NCBI GenBank assembly: GCA_035758845.1
Contig: DASTVZ010000172.1
Coordinates: forward strand, 1-64,000
DNA from: JALZOC01 sp035758845
Lineage (GTDB): Bacteria > Acidobacteriota > Vicinamibacteria > Vicinamibacterales > 2-12-FULL-66-21
Direction of reading: 5' to 3'
DNA length: 64,000 nt
The position numbers and the translations under genes were made by a program. The notes below the pieces were generated by a model. It made no database searches. It was not told the origin of the DNA and saw only the letters and a list, made by a program, of their open reading frames with translations. Below, one piece after another: positions 1 to 9,976 of the stretch; positions within the stretch are counted from its first letter, which is position 1, and every line of letters begins with the position of its first letter.

Positions 1-343
1 GAGCTTGCTCGTAGTTCAACCCGTCCACCGTGGCCAGGCGCCGCGAAATCTCCTTGAAGCGATCGAGCTTCTTGAAGTTCTCCGGTGACGTAATGACCGC
101 CATGAGCTGCGGACGCCCTTCCGCCGTCTTCCCAATCTCGACCACCTTCATCCGGTCGGATTCCTTATCGAGCTTGCGCCAGTACTCGACGAACTGGTCG
201 TAGGTGGCGAGCTGATAGTCGTCGCCGACGTTGAACCCGAATTGCTGTTTTGGGCTGGTGACGGATTGAGCGGCGGGTGACGAGCCGATTGCGGCGAGAA
301 CGACGAGTGTCGAGACGAGAAGTGTGGGGGTGCGCCTGCGCAT
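1..343 (-). CDS. M14-family zinc carboxypeptidase, N-terminal part (runs off left edge)
   Basis: The first 114 codons of a secreted peptidase. A signal peptide (MRRRTPTLLVSTLVVLAAIG, then an A-A-Q cleavage-like site) is followed by GFNVGDDYQLATYDQF, the stretch VVEIGKTAEGRPQLMAVI and the start of the peptidase fold. This opening is typical of the large periplasmic M14 carboxypeptidase-like proteins of Acidobacteria. The zinc ligands (HxxE...H) would lie beyond the edge and cannot be checked. A GGAGG sits 6 nt before the ATG, which supports this start. The gene reads leftwards and is cut by the window end, so it is partial rather than broken. Confidence 0.8.
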   Translation of the reverse strand, partial: MRRRTPTLLVSTLVVLAAIGSSPAAQSVTSPKQQFGFNVGDDYQLATYDQFVEYWRKLDKESDRMKVVEIGKTAEGRPQLMAVITSPENFKKLDRFKEISRRLATVDGLNYEQA

Positions 344-421
344 CGATGGCCTCCGGCTGGAGGGGTCAACGATACTACGAAGGCGCACCGCCCCGTTCGC
401 AGGGTGCGTATCGCGTCGGCT

Positions 422-970
422 TTACTGAATCGGCGTCCCCGCCGGTGGCCTGCCAGTTTCCGGCATAGTCAATGAGAGGGTCGCCGAATGCTGATAGATC
501 ACGCCGTCCGAGTTGGTGCCAAAGTGGCGCGCGACGGACGGATCCAGCGGATCGCCAACGATCGCGTATCCGGGCGATGCCTGTCCGGCGCCCAGTCCGT
601 TGCATGACGCTGGGGCTCCCGGCAACGGTGTTCCTGCCAGGCTGAAGTTGTAGCCGCTCTTGACGAACGTAAAACCAGCGGTCATCTCGTCCGGCAGAAA
701 CGCTTCTGTGCTGCCTGGCGGCGGCGCGCCGAGGGTCGGCAGATCGGGCGAATAGAACCCGAGACCGCACGTGATTGCGAAACTCAACTCGGCGCTGTTG
801 ACAACCCGCATCGTGCCGAGTGCCGACGACGCCTGTGCGGCGCCGCGCGCTTTCATCAGCCCGGGAATCGCCATTGACGCGAGCAGGCCGATCAGCGCGA
901 CGACAAACAGCATGTCGATCAACGTGAAGCCCGCGTCATTCCGCCGTGTTCTGCGAGGCATCTTCTGCAT
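422..970 (-). CDS. Type IV pilin-like prepilin (class III signal)
   Basis: About 182 residues. The N-terminus carries a short basic leader followed by the prepilin cleavage motif G^FTLID and a hydrophobic helix (MLFVVALIGLLASMAIPGL), the hallmark of type IV pilins and pseudopilins cut and methylated by PilD. Position +5 is Asp (FTLID) rather than the usual Glu, a conservative change. Two cysteines in the C-terminal half could form a pilin disulphide. The ATG at 970 is chosen because a GTGAGGA ribosome site lies just upstream; longer forms would put an odd charged stretch before the leader. No pilus assembly genes are adjacent, so it may be a stand-alone major or minor pilin. Confidence 0.8.
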   Translation of the reverse strand: MQKMPRRTRRNDAGFTLIDMLFVVALIGLLASMAIPGLMKARGAAQASSALGTMRVVNSAELSFAITCGLGFYSPDLPTLGAPPPGSTEAFLPDEMTAGFTFVKSGYNFSLAGTPLPGAPASCNGLGAGQASPGYAIVGDPLDPSVARHFGTNSDGVIYQHSATLSLTMPETGRPPAGTPIQ

Positions 971-1014
971 ATCGGTATTCCTCACCCTGAGGGCTGTTTG
1001 ATTTACTCGGCCCT

Positions 1015-1063
1015 GGACAATTTTCGGCACCCTTGCCACTTTTCGACAGGCCGTAAATTGTCC
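1015..1063. repeat. Inverted repeat GGACAATTT...AAATTGTCC upstream of the pilin gene
   Basis: Perfect 9-nt arms at 1015-1023 and 1055-1063, extended by an inner CGG/CCG after one mismatch, around a loop of about 31 nt. It lies 45-93 nt upstream of the pilin start. It could be a regulatory site or a small REP-like hairpin; nothing in the sequence decides between them. The rest of the 971-1240 gap contains no coding sequence that I can support. Confidence 0.5.
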
Positions 1064-1201
1064 CCGGGGGGTCGCCGCTCCATTCGGCTCTTCCCGCCGG
1101 TGTGCTGCAAGTTACTGTTCCCGCAGCCTTTGTTGTGCGCGTTTGACGCCGTTCGTGCGCGTCGCCCAGGAAAAGAGCAAGATCAGCACCAAGGCTGAGA
1201 C

Positions 1202-1234
1202 GGGGTCAGACCAGGGTCAGACCGGGGTCAGACC
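1202..1234. repeat. Three tandem 11-mers GGGGTCAGACC
   Basis: Three head-to-tail copies of (G/A)GGGTCAGACC at 1202-1212, 1213-1223 and 1224-1234 with exact period 11. The first and third copies are identical and the second differs by one base. They sit just upstream of the GntR promoter, so could be regulatory, but the word resembles dispersed intergenic repeat units and not a known operator. Confidence 0.7.
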
Positions 1235-1240
1235 TCCATC

Positions 1241-1277
1241 TTGCGGATTGTACCAATGAACTAGTATAATGAGGCAA
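1241..1277 (+). promoter_or_regulatory. Promoter with embedded operator-like palindrome for the GntR operon
   Basis: TTGCGG at 1241-1246 and a perfect TATAAT at 1265-1270 are separated by 18 nt. Over the -10 lies an inverted repeat ATTGTAC (1247-1253) / GTATAAT (1264-1270) with a 10-nt spacer and one mismatch. The size and symmetry suit a dimeric GntR/YtrA-type repressor, which suggests autoregulation. Expected transcription start is near 1277-1278, at the GTG start codon itself. Confidence 0.65.
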
Positions 1278-1658
1278 GTGCCACCGATCTCAATAGACCC
1301 GCACGACGCGACGCCAATCTACGCGCAGCTGGAACGCGCGCTGCGCGCGGCGATTGCCACCGGGCGAATGCAGCCCGGGGAACAACTGCCAACGGTCAGG
1401 CAACTCGCCGTCGACTTGCGCGTCAATGCGAACACCGTCGCGCGTGTGTATGCGGAACTCGAGCGCGCCGGCGTCATCGAGACACGGCGTGGCGTCGGAT
1501 CCTTCATCACCGCGACGCCCACCGAAGCGCGGCCGCCGCGCGAACATGAAAGGCGCCTGCGCGCATTCGTCACCCGGGTGCTGGCAGATGCCGACGCCGC
1601 GGGATTCAGCAGCGACGAGCTCATTGCCGCGCTTCGCGCGCATAAGGGAGGAACATAG
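1278..1658 (+). CDS. GntR-family transcriptional regulator, YtrA-like short form
   Basis: About 126 residues: a winged-helix DNA-binding domain (PIYAQLERALRAAIATG, then GEQLPTVRQLAVDLRVNANT, then VYAELERAGVIETRRGVGSF) and a short C-terminal helix pair in place of a ligand-binding domain, as in the YtrA subfamily. YtrA-type regulators usually sit in front of a membrane or transporter operon and repress it; here the following gene is an SPFH protein. An ATG at 1269 overlaps the TATAAT box and would lie upstream of the expected transcript start, so the in-frame GTG at 1278 is preferred as a leaderless start. The next gene follows at once with its ribosome site inside this one. Confidence 0.85.
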   Translation: MPPISIDPHDATPIYAQLERALRAAIATGRMQPGEQLPTVRQLAVDLRVNANTVARVYAELERAGVIETRRGVGSFITATPTEARPPREHERRLRAFVTRVLADADAAGFSSDELIAALRAHKGGT

Positions 1659-2600
1659 ATGGTTCCGGTCATTTTCGGACGCGGACAGGACTCCGGCATT
1701 CGCGCACCGCGGATGAATGTCGTCTCTGTCGTCATTCTCGTGGCGTCATTCACGATCGGCGCCCTGGCGTCACAAGCGCTCAACCACCCGGTCCCGGTGA
1801 TCGTCATGGCGATTGTCGGCATCATCCTGATGCAGGCCCCCCGGATCGCCGAACAGTGGGAACGGGCCGTTGTCCTTCGGCTCGGCCGGTTCGTCGGGCT
1901 CCGCGGCCCGGGCCTCTTCTGGCTTGTGCCGTTCGTCGATCGCGTGTCCACCTGGATCGATCAGCGGACCATCACGACGACGTTTGCCGCGGAGCAGACG
2001 CTGACGTCAGACACCGTGCCGGTCAACGTCGATGCCGTGCTGTTCTGGATGGTCCATGACGCCCAGAAGGCGGCGCTCGAAGTGCAGGACTATCCACAAG
2101 CCGTCAGCTGGGCGGCACAGACGGCCCTGCGTGACATCATCGGGCGCACTTCACTCACGGAACTGTTGCGCGGCCGGGAACGCATTGAAGGCGAACTCCA
2201 GCAGCTAATCGATCAGCGGTCGAACCCGTGGGGCGTCACCGTGTCGTCGGTCGAAATGCGCGACGTCGTTATTCCTGTGGGACTCCAGGATGCGATGTCG
2301 CGCGAAGCGCAGGCCGCACGGGAAAAGCAAGCGCGAATCATTCTCGGACAGGCGGAACTCGAGATCGCGCATTCATTCCAGGAGGCCGCCAAGTCGTATC
2401 ACGATAACCCGACGGCGCTTCATCTGCGCGCGATGAACATGCTGTACGAGGGCCTCAAGGAGAAGGGGGCGCTGATGCTCATTCCGAGCAGCGCGGTTGA
2501 ATCGATGGGGATGGGAGGCATGCTCGGCGCTGCCGCCATGCGCCAGGAGCGGCTGACCGGCGGCGGCGACAGCGGTAAGGGCGATAAGGAGGTATCGTGA
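1659..2600 (+). CDS. SPFH/Band 7 (slipin/stomatin-like) membrane protein
   Basis: 313 residues. Two hydrophobic stretches near the N-terminus (about 19-38 and 44-58) precede a Band 7 domain beginning AVVLRLGRFVGLRGPGLFWL and running through TITTTFAAEQTLTSD, with the characteristic RDIIGRTSLTELL and SSVEMRDVVIP segments, then an Ala/Glu-rich coiled helix (EAQAAREKQARIILGQAELE). This is the slipin organisation of bacterial stomatins, which oligomerise at the membrane. No NfeD-type protease partner is adjacent, unlike many slipin operons. The ATG follows the gntR stop by 0 nt, with GGAGG inside gntR. The C-terminal tail is Gly-rich. Confidence 0.88.
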   Translation: MVPVIFGRGQDSGIRAPRMNVVSVVILVASFTIGALASQALNHPVPVIVMAIVGIILMQAPRIAEQWERAVVLRLGRFVGLRGPGLFWLVPFVDRVSTWIDQRTITTTFAAEQTLTSDTVPVNVDAVLFWMVHDAQKAALEVQDYPQAVSWAAQTALRDIIGRTSLTELLRGRERIEGELQQLIDQRSNPWGVTVSSVEMRDVVIPVGLQDAMSREAQAAREKQARIILGQAELEIAHSFQEAAKSYHDNPTALHLRAMNMLYEGLKEKGALMLIPSSAVESMGMGGMLGAAAMRQERLTGGGDSGKGDKEVS

Positions 2601-2698
2601 CTGATTCACCCGATCGTCTCAACCTGCGGGTGTGGCTGATGCTCGCGATCGTCGGTGCTGTGCTCGCGTTGGTGGCCTGGTATCGTTTGCTCGCCTGA
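2597..2698 (+). CDS. 33-residue single-pass membrane peptide coupled to the SPFH gene
   Basis: A GTG at 2597 overlaps the SPFH stop (GTGA) and is preceded by AAGGAGG at 2586-2592, one of the best ribosome binding sites in the window, 4 nt away. It encodes a short polar start (VTDSPDRLNLR) and one hydrophobic helix (VWLMLAIVGAVLALVAW), ending YRLLA. The strong site, the stop/start overlap and the clean transmembrane composition argue it is translated. Function unknown; by context it may be a small partner or stabiliser of the SPFH protein. Confidence 0.65.
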   Translation: MTDSPDRLNLRVWLMLAIVGAVLALVAWYRLLA

Positions 2699-2704
2699 CC
2701 GCTG

Positions 2705-4375
2705 CTACCGTGTGAGCTTCCTGAACTTGATCCGATGCGGCTGATCGGCTTCCGCGCCAAGCCGGCGGTGGCGATCGGCCTCGTAGTCCTGGTAATTGCC
2801 CTCGAACCACACGACCTTGCTGTCCCCTTCGAACGCGAGCATGTGGGTTGCGATTCGATCGAGGAACCAGCGATCGTGACTGATGACGACCGCACACCCG
2901 GCAAAGGAGAGCAGCGCTTCCTCGAGCGCTCGCAAGGTGTCGACGTCGAGATCGTTCGTTGGCTCGTCGAGGAGCAGCAGATTCGAGCCGCCTTTCAGTA
3001 GCTTCGCGAGATGAACGCGATTGCGCTCGCCGCCGGAGAGCGACCCGACCTTGCGCTGCTGATCGCGTCCTTTGAAGTTGAACCAGGAGACATAAGCGCG
3101 TGACGCGACCTCGCGCTTGCCGAGCTCGACGGTGTCACGGCCGCCGGTAATCTCTTCCCACACGTTCTTCTCGGGCGACAGCGCATCGCGCGACTGATCG
3201 ACGTGGCCGATTTTCACCGTCTCACCGAGTCGCAAGGTCCCGGCATCCGGCTGTTCCTTCCCAGTAATCATCCGGAACAGCGTTGTCTTGCCGGCACCGT
3301 TCGGTCCGATGACGCCGACGATGCCGCCGCGCGGCAGCGTGAACGACATGCCGTCCATCAAGAGAAGGTCGCCGTAGCCTTTGCGCAGGTTTCGCGCTTC
3401 GACGACGATGTCGCCGAGGCGGGGGCCGGGAGGGATGTAAATCTCGACCTGTTCGATCTTTTGCGCCGTTTCCTCTTTCAGCAAATCCTCGTAGGCATTC
3501 AAGCGCGCCTTGCCCTTGGCCTGTCGGGCGCGCGGCGACATGCGGATCCATTCGAGCTCACGGGACAGCGTCCGCTGGCGTTTGGTCTCCGCCTTCTCTT
3601 CTATCTCGAGGCGGCGCTGTTTCTGTTCGAGCCACGACGAATAGTTGCCTTCCCAGGGAATGCCCGATCCGCGGTCGAGCTCGAGAATCCATCCCGCGAC
3701 GTTATCGAGGAAATAGCGATCGTGGGTGACGGCGACGACCGTGCCTGGATAGTCCTTGAGAAACCGCTCGAGCCATGCGACAGATTCGGCATCGAGATGG
3801 TTCGTGGGTTCGTCGAGCAGCAGCAAATCGGGCGATTTCAGCAGGAGACGGCACAGCGCGACACGGCGGCGCTCGCCGCCCGACAATGTCGTGACGTCGG
3901 CGTCCGGCGGCGGCAGCCGCAATGCGTCCATGGCGAGCTCGAGGCGCGAGTCGAGATCCCACCCATTGGCCGCCTCGATGCGGTCCTGAACCTTGCCTTG
4001 TTCCTCGAGGACCTTCTCCATCTCCTCGGGGGAGAGATCTTCGCCGAACTTCGCGTTGATCTCGTCATAGCGCGTCATCAACGCTTTGATCTCAGCGACT
4101 CCTTCTTCAACGTTCCCGAGCACGTTCTTCGTCGCATCGAGTCGCGGTTCCTGCGGCAGAAAACCCACTGAGATGCCATCCGCTGGCCAGGCTTCGCCAA
4201 CAAACTGCTGGTCCTCACCGGCCATGATCCGCAGGAGCGTGCTCTTGCCCGCGCCGTTGAGACCCAGGACGCCGATCTTTGCGCCGGGCAGGAAAGAGAG
4301 CCAGATATCCTTGAGAACGACATGATCTGGAGGATGAACCTTGCCCAGACCTTTCATGGTGTAGATGAACTGCAT
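2705..4375 (-). CDS. ettA: Energy-dependent translational throttle protein EttA (ABC-F)
   Basis: 556 residues, the normal EttA length. Two ABC ATPase domains in one chain without membrane segments: Walker A GLNGAGKST and LSGGERRRV in the first, GPNGAGKTT and LSGGERNRV in the second, each with LLLLDEPTN Walker B. The N-terminal FIYTMKGLGKVHPP and the Arg/Lys-rich arm between domains (RMSPRARQAKGKARL) are EttA signatures. EttA binds the ribosomal E site and gates entry to elongation according to ATP/ADP ratio. The start is the ATG of MQFIYTM; upstream codons read through an intergenic repeat. It is last of a leftward run behind the ABC exporter. Confidence 0.95.
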   Translation of the reverse strand: MQFIYTMKGLGKVHPPDHVVLKDIWLSFLPGAKIGVLGLNGAGKSTLLRIMAGEDQQFVGEAWPADGISVGFLPQEPRLDATKNVLGNVEEGVAEIKALMTRYDEINAKFGEDLSPEEMEKVLEEQGKVQDRIEAANGWDLDSRLELAMDALRLPPPDADVTTLSGGERRRVALCRLLLKSPDLLLLDEPTNHLDAESVAWLERFLKDYPGTVVAVTHDRYFLDNVAGWILELDRGSGIPWEGNYSSWLEQKQRRLEIEEKAETKRQRTLSRELEWIRMSPRARQAKGKARLNAYEDLLKEETAQKIEQVEIYIPPGPRLGDIVVEARNLRKGYGDLLLMDGMSFTLPRGGIVGVIGPNGAGKTTLFRMITGKEQPDAGTLRLGETVKIGHVDQSRDALSPEKNVWEEITGGRDTVELGKREVASRAYVSWFNFKGRDQQRKVGSLSGGERNRVHLAKLLKGGSNLLLLDEPTNDLDVDTLRALEEALLSFAGCAVVISHDRWFLDRIATHMLAFEGDSKVVWFEGNYQDYEADRHRRLGAEADQPHRIKFRKLTR

Positions 4376-4383
4376 AACAGAAT

Positions 4384-4475
4384 TGCGGAGTGCTGATTGT
4401 TGATTGCTGATCTTGTCGATTGCGGATTGTTGATTGAGATTGCTGATTGACGATTGAGATTGCCGAATTGATGAT
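4384..4475. repeat. ATTG(C/T)TGATTG word repeat
   Basis: A G/T-rich stretch made of many imperfect copies of GATTG, TGATTGTTGATTG and GAGATTGC between the ABC exporter and ettA. Base composition is much more AT-rich than the flanking genes. The same vocabulary recurs at 55389-55483. No open reading frame or stable hairpin is evident. Confidence 0.65.
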
Positions 4476-4526
4476 TTTATCGCGACTCGGCCAGCCGCCA
4501 AGCGCCAATCGCCAATCGCAGAAGAA

Positions 4527-6452
<1,926 letters not shown>

Positions 6453-6457
6453 GATTC

Positions 6458-7315
6458 CTAAGACGCCTTTCCCGTCGCTCGAGGCTCAAACAGCTGTAAC
6501 GCGTAGCGATCGATCGCCTGCGCCACACCACCTTCATTATTGCTGCCGGTGACGGGCCATCCACGGGCCTTCAGATCGGGCAGCGCGTTTCCCATGAGCA
6601 CGGCCGTTCCGGCAAACTCGAGCATCTGCAGGTCGTTCAGATTGTCTCCCATCGCCATCACTTCGGAACGCGCCAGCCCGCGCTGTTCCGACCAGGCGCG
6701 CAGCGCAGAGCCTTTGGAGCAACCTGCCGTAACCACGTCGACCATCGAAAAATCGCGGTGTTGATATTCAGTCAACGCGACAGAGAATTCGTCTGCAACG
6801 AGCTGCAGGCGATCGAACAGCCGACGCATGTCGCCGCAGCCACCGGAAAACATGACCTGAATCGGATCCTCGGTCAAACACTGTTCGAGTGGCCGGACCT
6901 CACTCAGGAATGGCCGGTTGACGGCAAAGAACCGGGCATGCCGCGGGTGATCCCAATCGATCGCTTCGAACACGACCTGGCTTTCGCGTACGCGATCGAA
7001 TACGACCGCCGCACTGGGGCGATGCTCGGGCACTTGCGCCAGTACCGACCGCGCGACCGCACGAGGCAGGAGACTCCGCATCAGGGTCTGGCCCTCGCGA
7101 GTCTTCACGATAGCGCCGTTGCTGAGGATGAGCGTGAGCGGGCCCGGGAGAGATTCGAAAATGGGGCGCGCGAAATCGTAGCGTCGTCCGGTTGCGAGCG
7201 CGACCTCGACGCCGGCGTCTAGCGCTCGCGAGATCGCTTCACGATTCGCGTCAGGGATGCGGCCTTCACTGTCGAGAAGCGTGCCGTCAATGTCCAGGGC
7301 TATGAGGCGAATCAT
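6458..7315 (-). CDS. Cof-type HAD-IIB phosphatase
   Basis: 285 residues. Motif I is LIALDIDGTLLDS (catalytic Asp pair D8/D10), motif II ALATGRR, motif III the Lys of GCSKGSALRAW and motif IV MGDNLNDLQML, with the C2-type cap between. This is the HAD-IIB/Cof subfamily (YidA, YbiV relatives), which dephosphorylates small sugar or cofactor phosphates with broad specificity. It heads the HAD / ABC exporter / EttA run. The 5' side is a purine-rich repeat with no clear promoter. Confidence 0.9.
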   Translation of the reverse strand: MIRLIALDIDGTLLDSEGRIPDANREAISRALDAGVEVALATGRRYDFARPIFESLPGPLTLILSNGAIVKTREGQTLMRSLLPRAVARSVLAQVPEHRPSAAVVFDRVRESQVVFEAIDWDHPRHARFFAVNRPFLSEVRPLEQCLTEDPIQVMFSGGCGDMRRLFDRLQLVADEFSVALTEYQHRDFSMVDVVTAGCSKGSALRAWSEQRGLARSEVMAMGDNLNDLQMLEFAGTAVLMGNALPDLKARGWPVTGSNNEGGVAQAIDRYALQLFEPRATGKAS

Positions 7316-7317
7316 TC

Positions 7318-7419
7318 ACAAAAAGGGAAAAGGGACATGGGAAAAGGTCATTGTACCCCGCCATTTTGGAGTTTCCCTTTGGCCTTCCCTTTTCCCTTGT
7401 GCCTTGCGCCTTTTCCCTT
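7318..7419. repeat. AAAAGGG / CCCTTTT word repeat with opposing arms
   Basis: Left part (7319-7347) is purine-rich with AAAAGGGAAAAGGG words; right part (7374-7419) is the complement, TTTCCCTTT...CCTTCCCTTTTCCCTT. The two arms could pair as a long imperfect hairpin between the ends of the HAD and TonB genes. Related AAAAGGG words occur at 45254-45296 and, in part, at 18540-18562. Confidence 0.65.
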
Positions 7420-7420
7420 G

Positions 7421-9661
7421 CTAGAACTGCACCCTGAACTCCCCCACCACCTGAGCCTTGATGATGTCGCCGAACACGTGCTGCTGCACGGTCTGATTGA
7501 GGAGATTGGTGGCCTTGATCGACGTCGTGATCGGATTCTTGGTGCTGCCCCAGCGAACGCCGAATCCGGCATTCACAAGCGTGTATGCGTCGGTCGTGCC
7601 GTGATATGCCGCATCGAGCACATCCTGCCAGAACGCATCGTCTGTGTATCCGACCGAAAAATTCCCCAGGTACCGGTCGCGATTGAATGACAGGCCGATG
7701 TTGAACCGGTTTTGCGGCGGCAAGTTCAGCTCACTGAGATCGAAGTCTTTCGGATCCGGAGTCGCCTGGTACGTGTAGTTGGCAAAAACGTTGAGATAGT
7801 TGTTCACCGGACTGTCAATTCCCAACTCGAAACCCTTCTGCACGTAGCGGCCAAAGTTCTCGTACGTGAAACGGCCCGGCAGCGATTGTCCCGGGATGAA
7901 ATTGATCAAGACTGGCGGAAGAGGCCAGTTCGGTGGCGGATTGGTAGCCCTGTATCTTCCCGTGAGATCTTCGGTAAAGAGGATCTCTTGCTTGACGTTG
8001 TTGACATAGAACGCGGCCGACACCACCGCGTGATTCGGCAGGATGCCGGTGTAGCCGATTTCGTACGCGTCGAGTGATTGCTCGTTCAGATCGGGATTGC
8101 CCACGATGTTGATCGGGAGCGGGTAGACAGCCGGACCACCAAGCGCTCGAAGATCCACCGGTCGAGCGATAACGGTCGCCAGCCAGTTATTGATGACCGA
8201 CGGCGCACGATAGGCGCGATTGTATGACACTCGAATCGTTTGATTGTCGTCCGGTTTAATCTGCAACGTCGTTCGCGGCGAAAAGACCCAATCGTCCAGA
8301 TAGTCAAATCGATCGACACGCGCGCCGAGGGTCAACCAGAGATACTTGGACAGGAAGATCTGATCCTGTCCGTACACGCCGAACTCGGTGCGGTTGTCCG
8401 CCTGCGGAGCGATCTCCAGATCGAAGCTGTTGAATCGTAGATTGCCTCCGAAGTTCACCGCCTGCTTCGTGCCGATTGCGAGCGTATCCGATACCTCGAA
8501 GTCGTAGGTCCGCGTATCGAAGGCAAAGGTGATCGGCTGCCCGTTCAATGGGTTCCTGGCGAGCAGGTTGTCAGCATCGCCGTGAAGGATGTTCGTGAAG
8601 AACGCCGCACGCACGGAGTTCTGCGAAACGGTCTTGTTGTAATTGACCTTGCCGTAACCCATCACCGTCCCGCCCTTGATGTCGAAGGGGCCGATGCCGC
8701 TGTGCATGATCCCGTCGGTGCCGGCAACGCCACCCGAAAACGACAGCTTGGCGCCATCGGGATAGTCGTAGTCGACGCGGGCATCGAACTTCGGCTGCGT
8801 CGAACCGCTGTTGCTGTAGGGAGGATAGGTCGTGGTTGTCACCGTGCAGACCTCGGGCCGATCGCACGGAATTTGTCCGGTCGGGCGCGCGAAGGGGTCC
8901 TGTGAAAAGATGCCCGCTGACAACTTATATGCCCACCGGTCGTTGACCGCCTGCGCATGCGTGCCACTGGCGTACCAAAGCGGGCCGCCGTCCTGGTCAT
9001 TGGCACCGGCAAAACCTCCGAAACCGAACGCGGCGCTCGTGCCCTGCATTTCGCGCGGCGACTTCGTGATCACGTTGACGACGCCGTAGAGCGCGTTCGC
9101 GCCCCAAACAGCAGACGCCGGTCCTCGTAGCACTTCAATCTGCTTGACTTCGTTCAGATTGACAGGGAGGAAATCCCACATGACGAATCCGAACATGTCC
9201 TGATAGAGACTTCGGCCGTCCAGCACCGCAAGCAGTCCGGTGGCCAGGGTTCCGGTCGCCCCGCGCGTCGTGACGTTAATGTCGCGAGCCGACACCTGGG
9301 TCATGTTCAAGCCCGGAACGGGGCGGAGCAACTCGGCGAAGTTCGGCGAGGTCGCCTGTTCGATCGCCCTCGTACCGATGACCGTCACGGTCGCCGGAGC
9401 GTCGGCGATCTTCTGGGGCGTTCTCGAGACGACATCGACCGTCTCTTCGTATTGCGGGGTAACGGGTGGACTGGTCGGCTGCTGGGTCGCCGGTGGCTGC
9501 TGCGTAGTAGTTGTGGGCTGCTGCGTAGTAGTCGTGGGCTGCTGCGTCGTTGGCTGCTGTGACGTGCGGGACTGCGACGCTTGCGGTGCGGCAGACAGCG
9601 GTGGCGCCACGACGACAACAACGGCGGCCGCCACGAGGGCGGCGCGACAGGCCAGTTTCAT
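7421..9661 (-). CDS. TonB-dependent outer membrane receptor
   Basis: 746 residues. A signal peptide (about 1-25) is followed by a low-complexity linker of repeated QQPTTTT/QQPT units (about 35-65), then a plug domain (VTVIGTRAIEQA ... PVPGLN ... VLDGRSLYQ ... IEVLRGPASAVWGANALYGVVNVIT) and a beta-barrel ending in Phe (EFRVQF). The plug matches siderophore/vitamin/carbohydrate-type receptors; the ligand is unknown. The ATG at 9661 has AAGGAG 6 nt upstream; a longer form would read through a repeat. No TonB/ExbB/ExbD or periplasmic partner is adjacent. Confidence 0.92.
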   Translation of the reverse strand: MKLACRAALVAAAVVVVVAPPLSAAPQASQSRTSQQPTTQQPTTTTQQPTTTTQQPPATQQPTSPPVTPQYEETVDVVSRTPQKIADAPATVTVIGTRAIEQATSPNFAELLRPVPGLNMTQVSARDINVTTRGATGTLATGLLAVLDGRSLYQDMFGFVMWDFLPVNLNEVKQIEVLRGPASAVWGANALYGVVNVITKSPREMQGTSAAFGFGGFAGANDQDGGPLWYASGTHAQAVNDRWAYKLSAGIFSQDPFARPTGQIPCDRPEVCTVTTTTYPPYSNSGSTQPKFDARVDYDYPDGAKLSFSGGVAGTDGIMHSGIGPFDIKGGTVMGYGKVNYNKTVSQNSVRAAFFTNILHGDADNLLARNPLNGQPITFAFDTRTYDFEVSDTLAIGTKQAVNFGGNLRFNSFDLEIAPQADNRTEFGVYGQDQIFLSKYLWLTLGARVDRFDYLDDWVFSPRTTLQIKPDDNQTIRVSYNRAYRAPSVINNWLATVIARPVDLRALGGPAVYPLPINIVGNPDLNEQSLDAYEIGYTGILPNHAVVSAAFYVNNVKQEILFTEDLTGRYRATNPPPNWPLPPVLINFIPGQSLPGRFTYENFGRYVQKGFELGIDSPVNNYLNVFANYTYQATPDPKDFDLSELNLPPQNRFNIGLSFNRDRYLGNFSVGYTDDAFWQDVLDAAYHGTTDAYTLVNAGFGVRWGSTKNPITTSIKATNLLNQTVQQHVFGDIIKAQVVGEFRVQF

Positions 9662-9687
9662 ACACGCTCCTTTGCGTCTAAAAGTCT

Positions 9688-9790
9688 CCGAGGGCGTCCT
9701 CCCTCGGACTCCCTTGTACACGCTGGCTCGCGGGGGCCCCGCGAGCCCGGCTCCGCTCGCGTGGGCTCACTCGCGCGCTCGTTCGCCAAG
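9688..9790. repeat. CCGAGGG hairpin module plus GC-rich tail, copy 1
   Basis: Hairpin CCGAGGG (9688-9694) / CCCTCGG (9701-9707) followed by ACTCCC, then ACACGCT and a long CTCG/GCGAG-rich tail. It shares this order with 22074-22175. It lies between the TonB receptor start and the divergent peptidase gene; the rest of the 9662-9976 gap (315 nt) holds only a promoter-like TGCTACACT at 9942-9950 facing right. Confidence 0.7.
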
Positions 9791-9976
9791 TTCGGATTGA
9801 GGTCGGGAGCCCATGCTTGCCAGAGTATCGGCCGGTGCATGAGAAGTCGTGAATAAACCGTGAAGAAACACTTGGGCCGTCCTGGCGGTGGGGTGAATAG
9901 GGTGTCCCGGGTATACCACAGCCAAATCGCGGCTTCAACACTGCTACACTGAGCGGCTGCAACTGCGACCTTCGTC

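Noticed and set aside
1025..1040. Sigma-54-type promoter (GG-N10-GC) upstream of the pilin gene
   Set aside because: GGCACCCTTGCC looks suggestive but GG-to-GC spacing is wrong on both strands for the -24/-12 consensus.
3203..4171. Long open reading frame on the plus strand opposite ettA
   Set aside because: High-GC antisense frame over a clear ettA coding sequence; no ribosome site, no recognisable domain.
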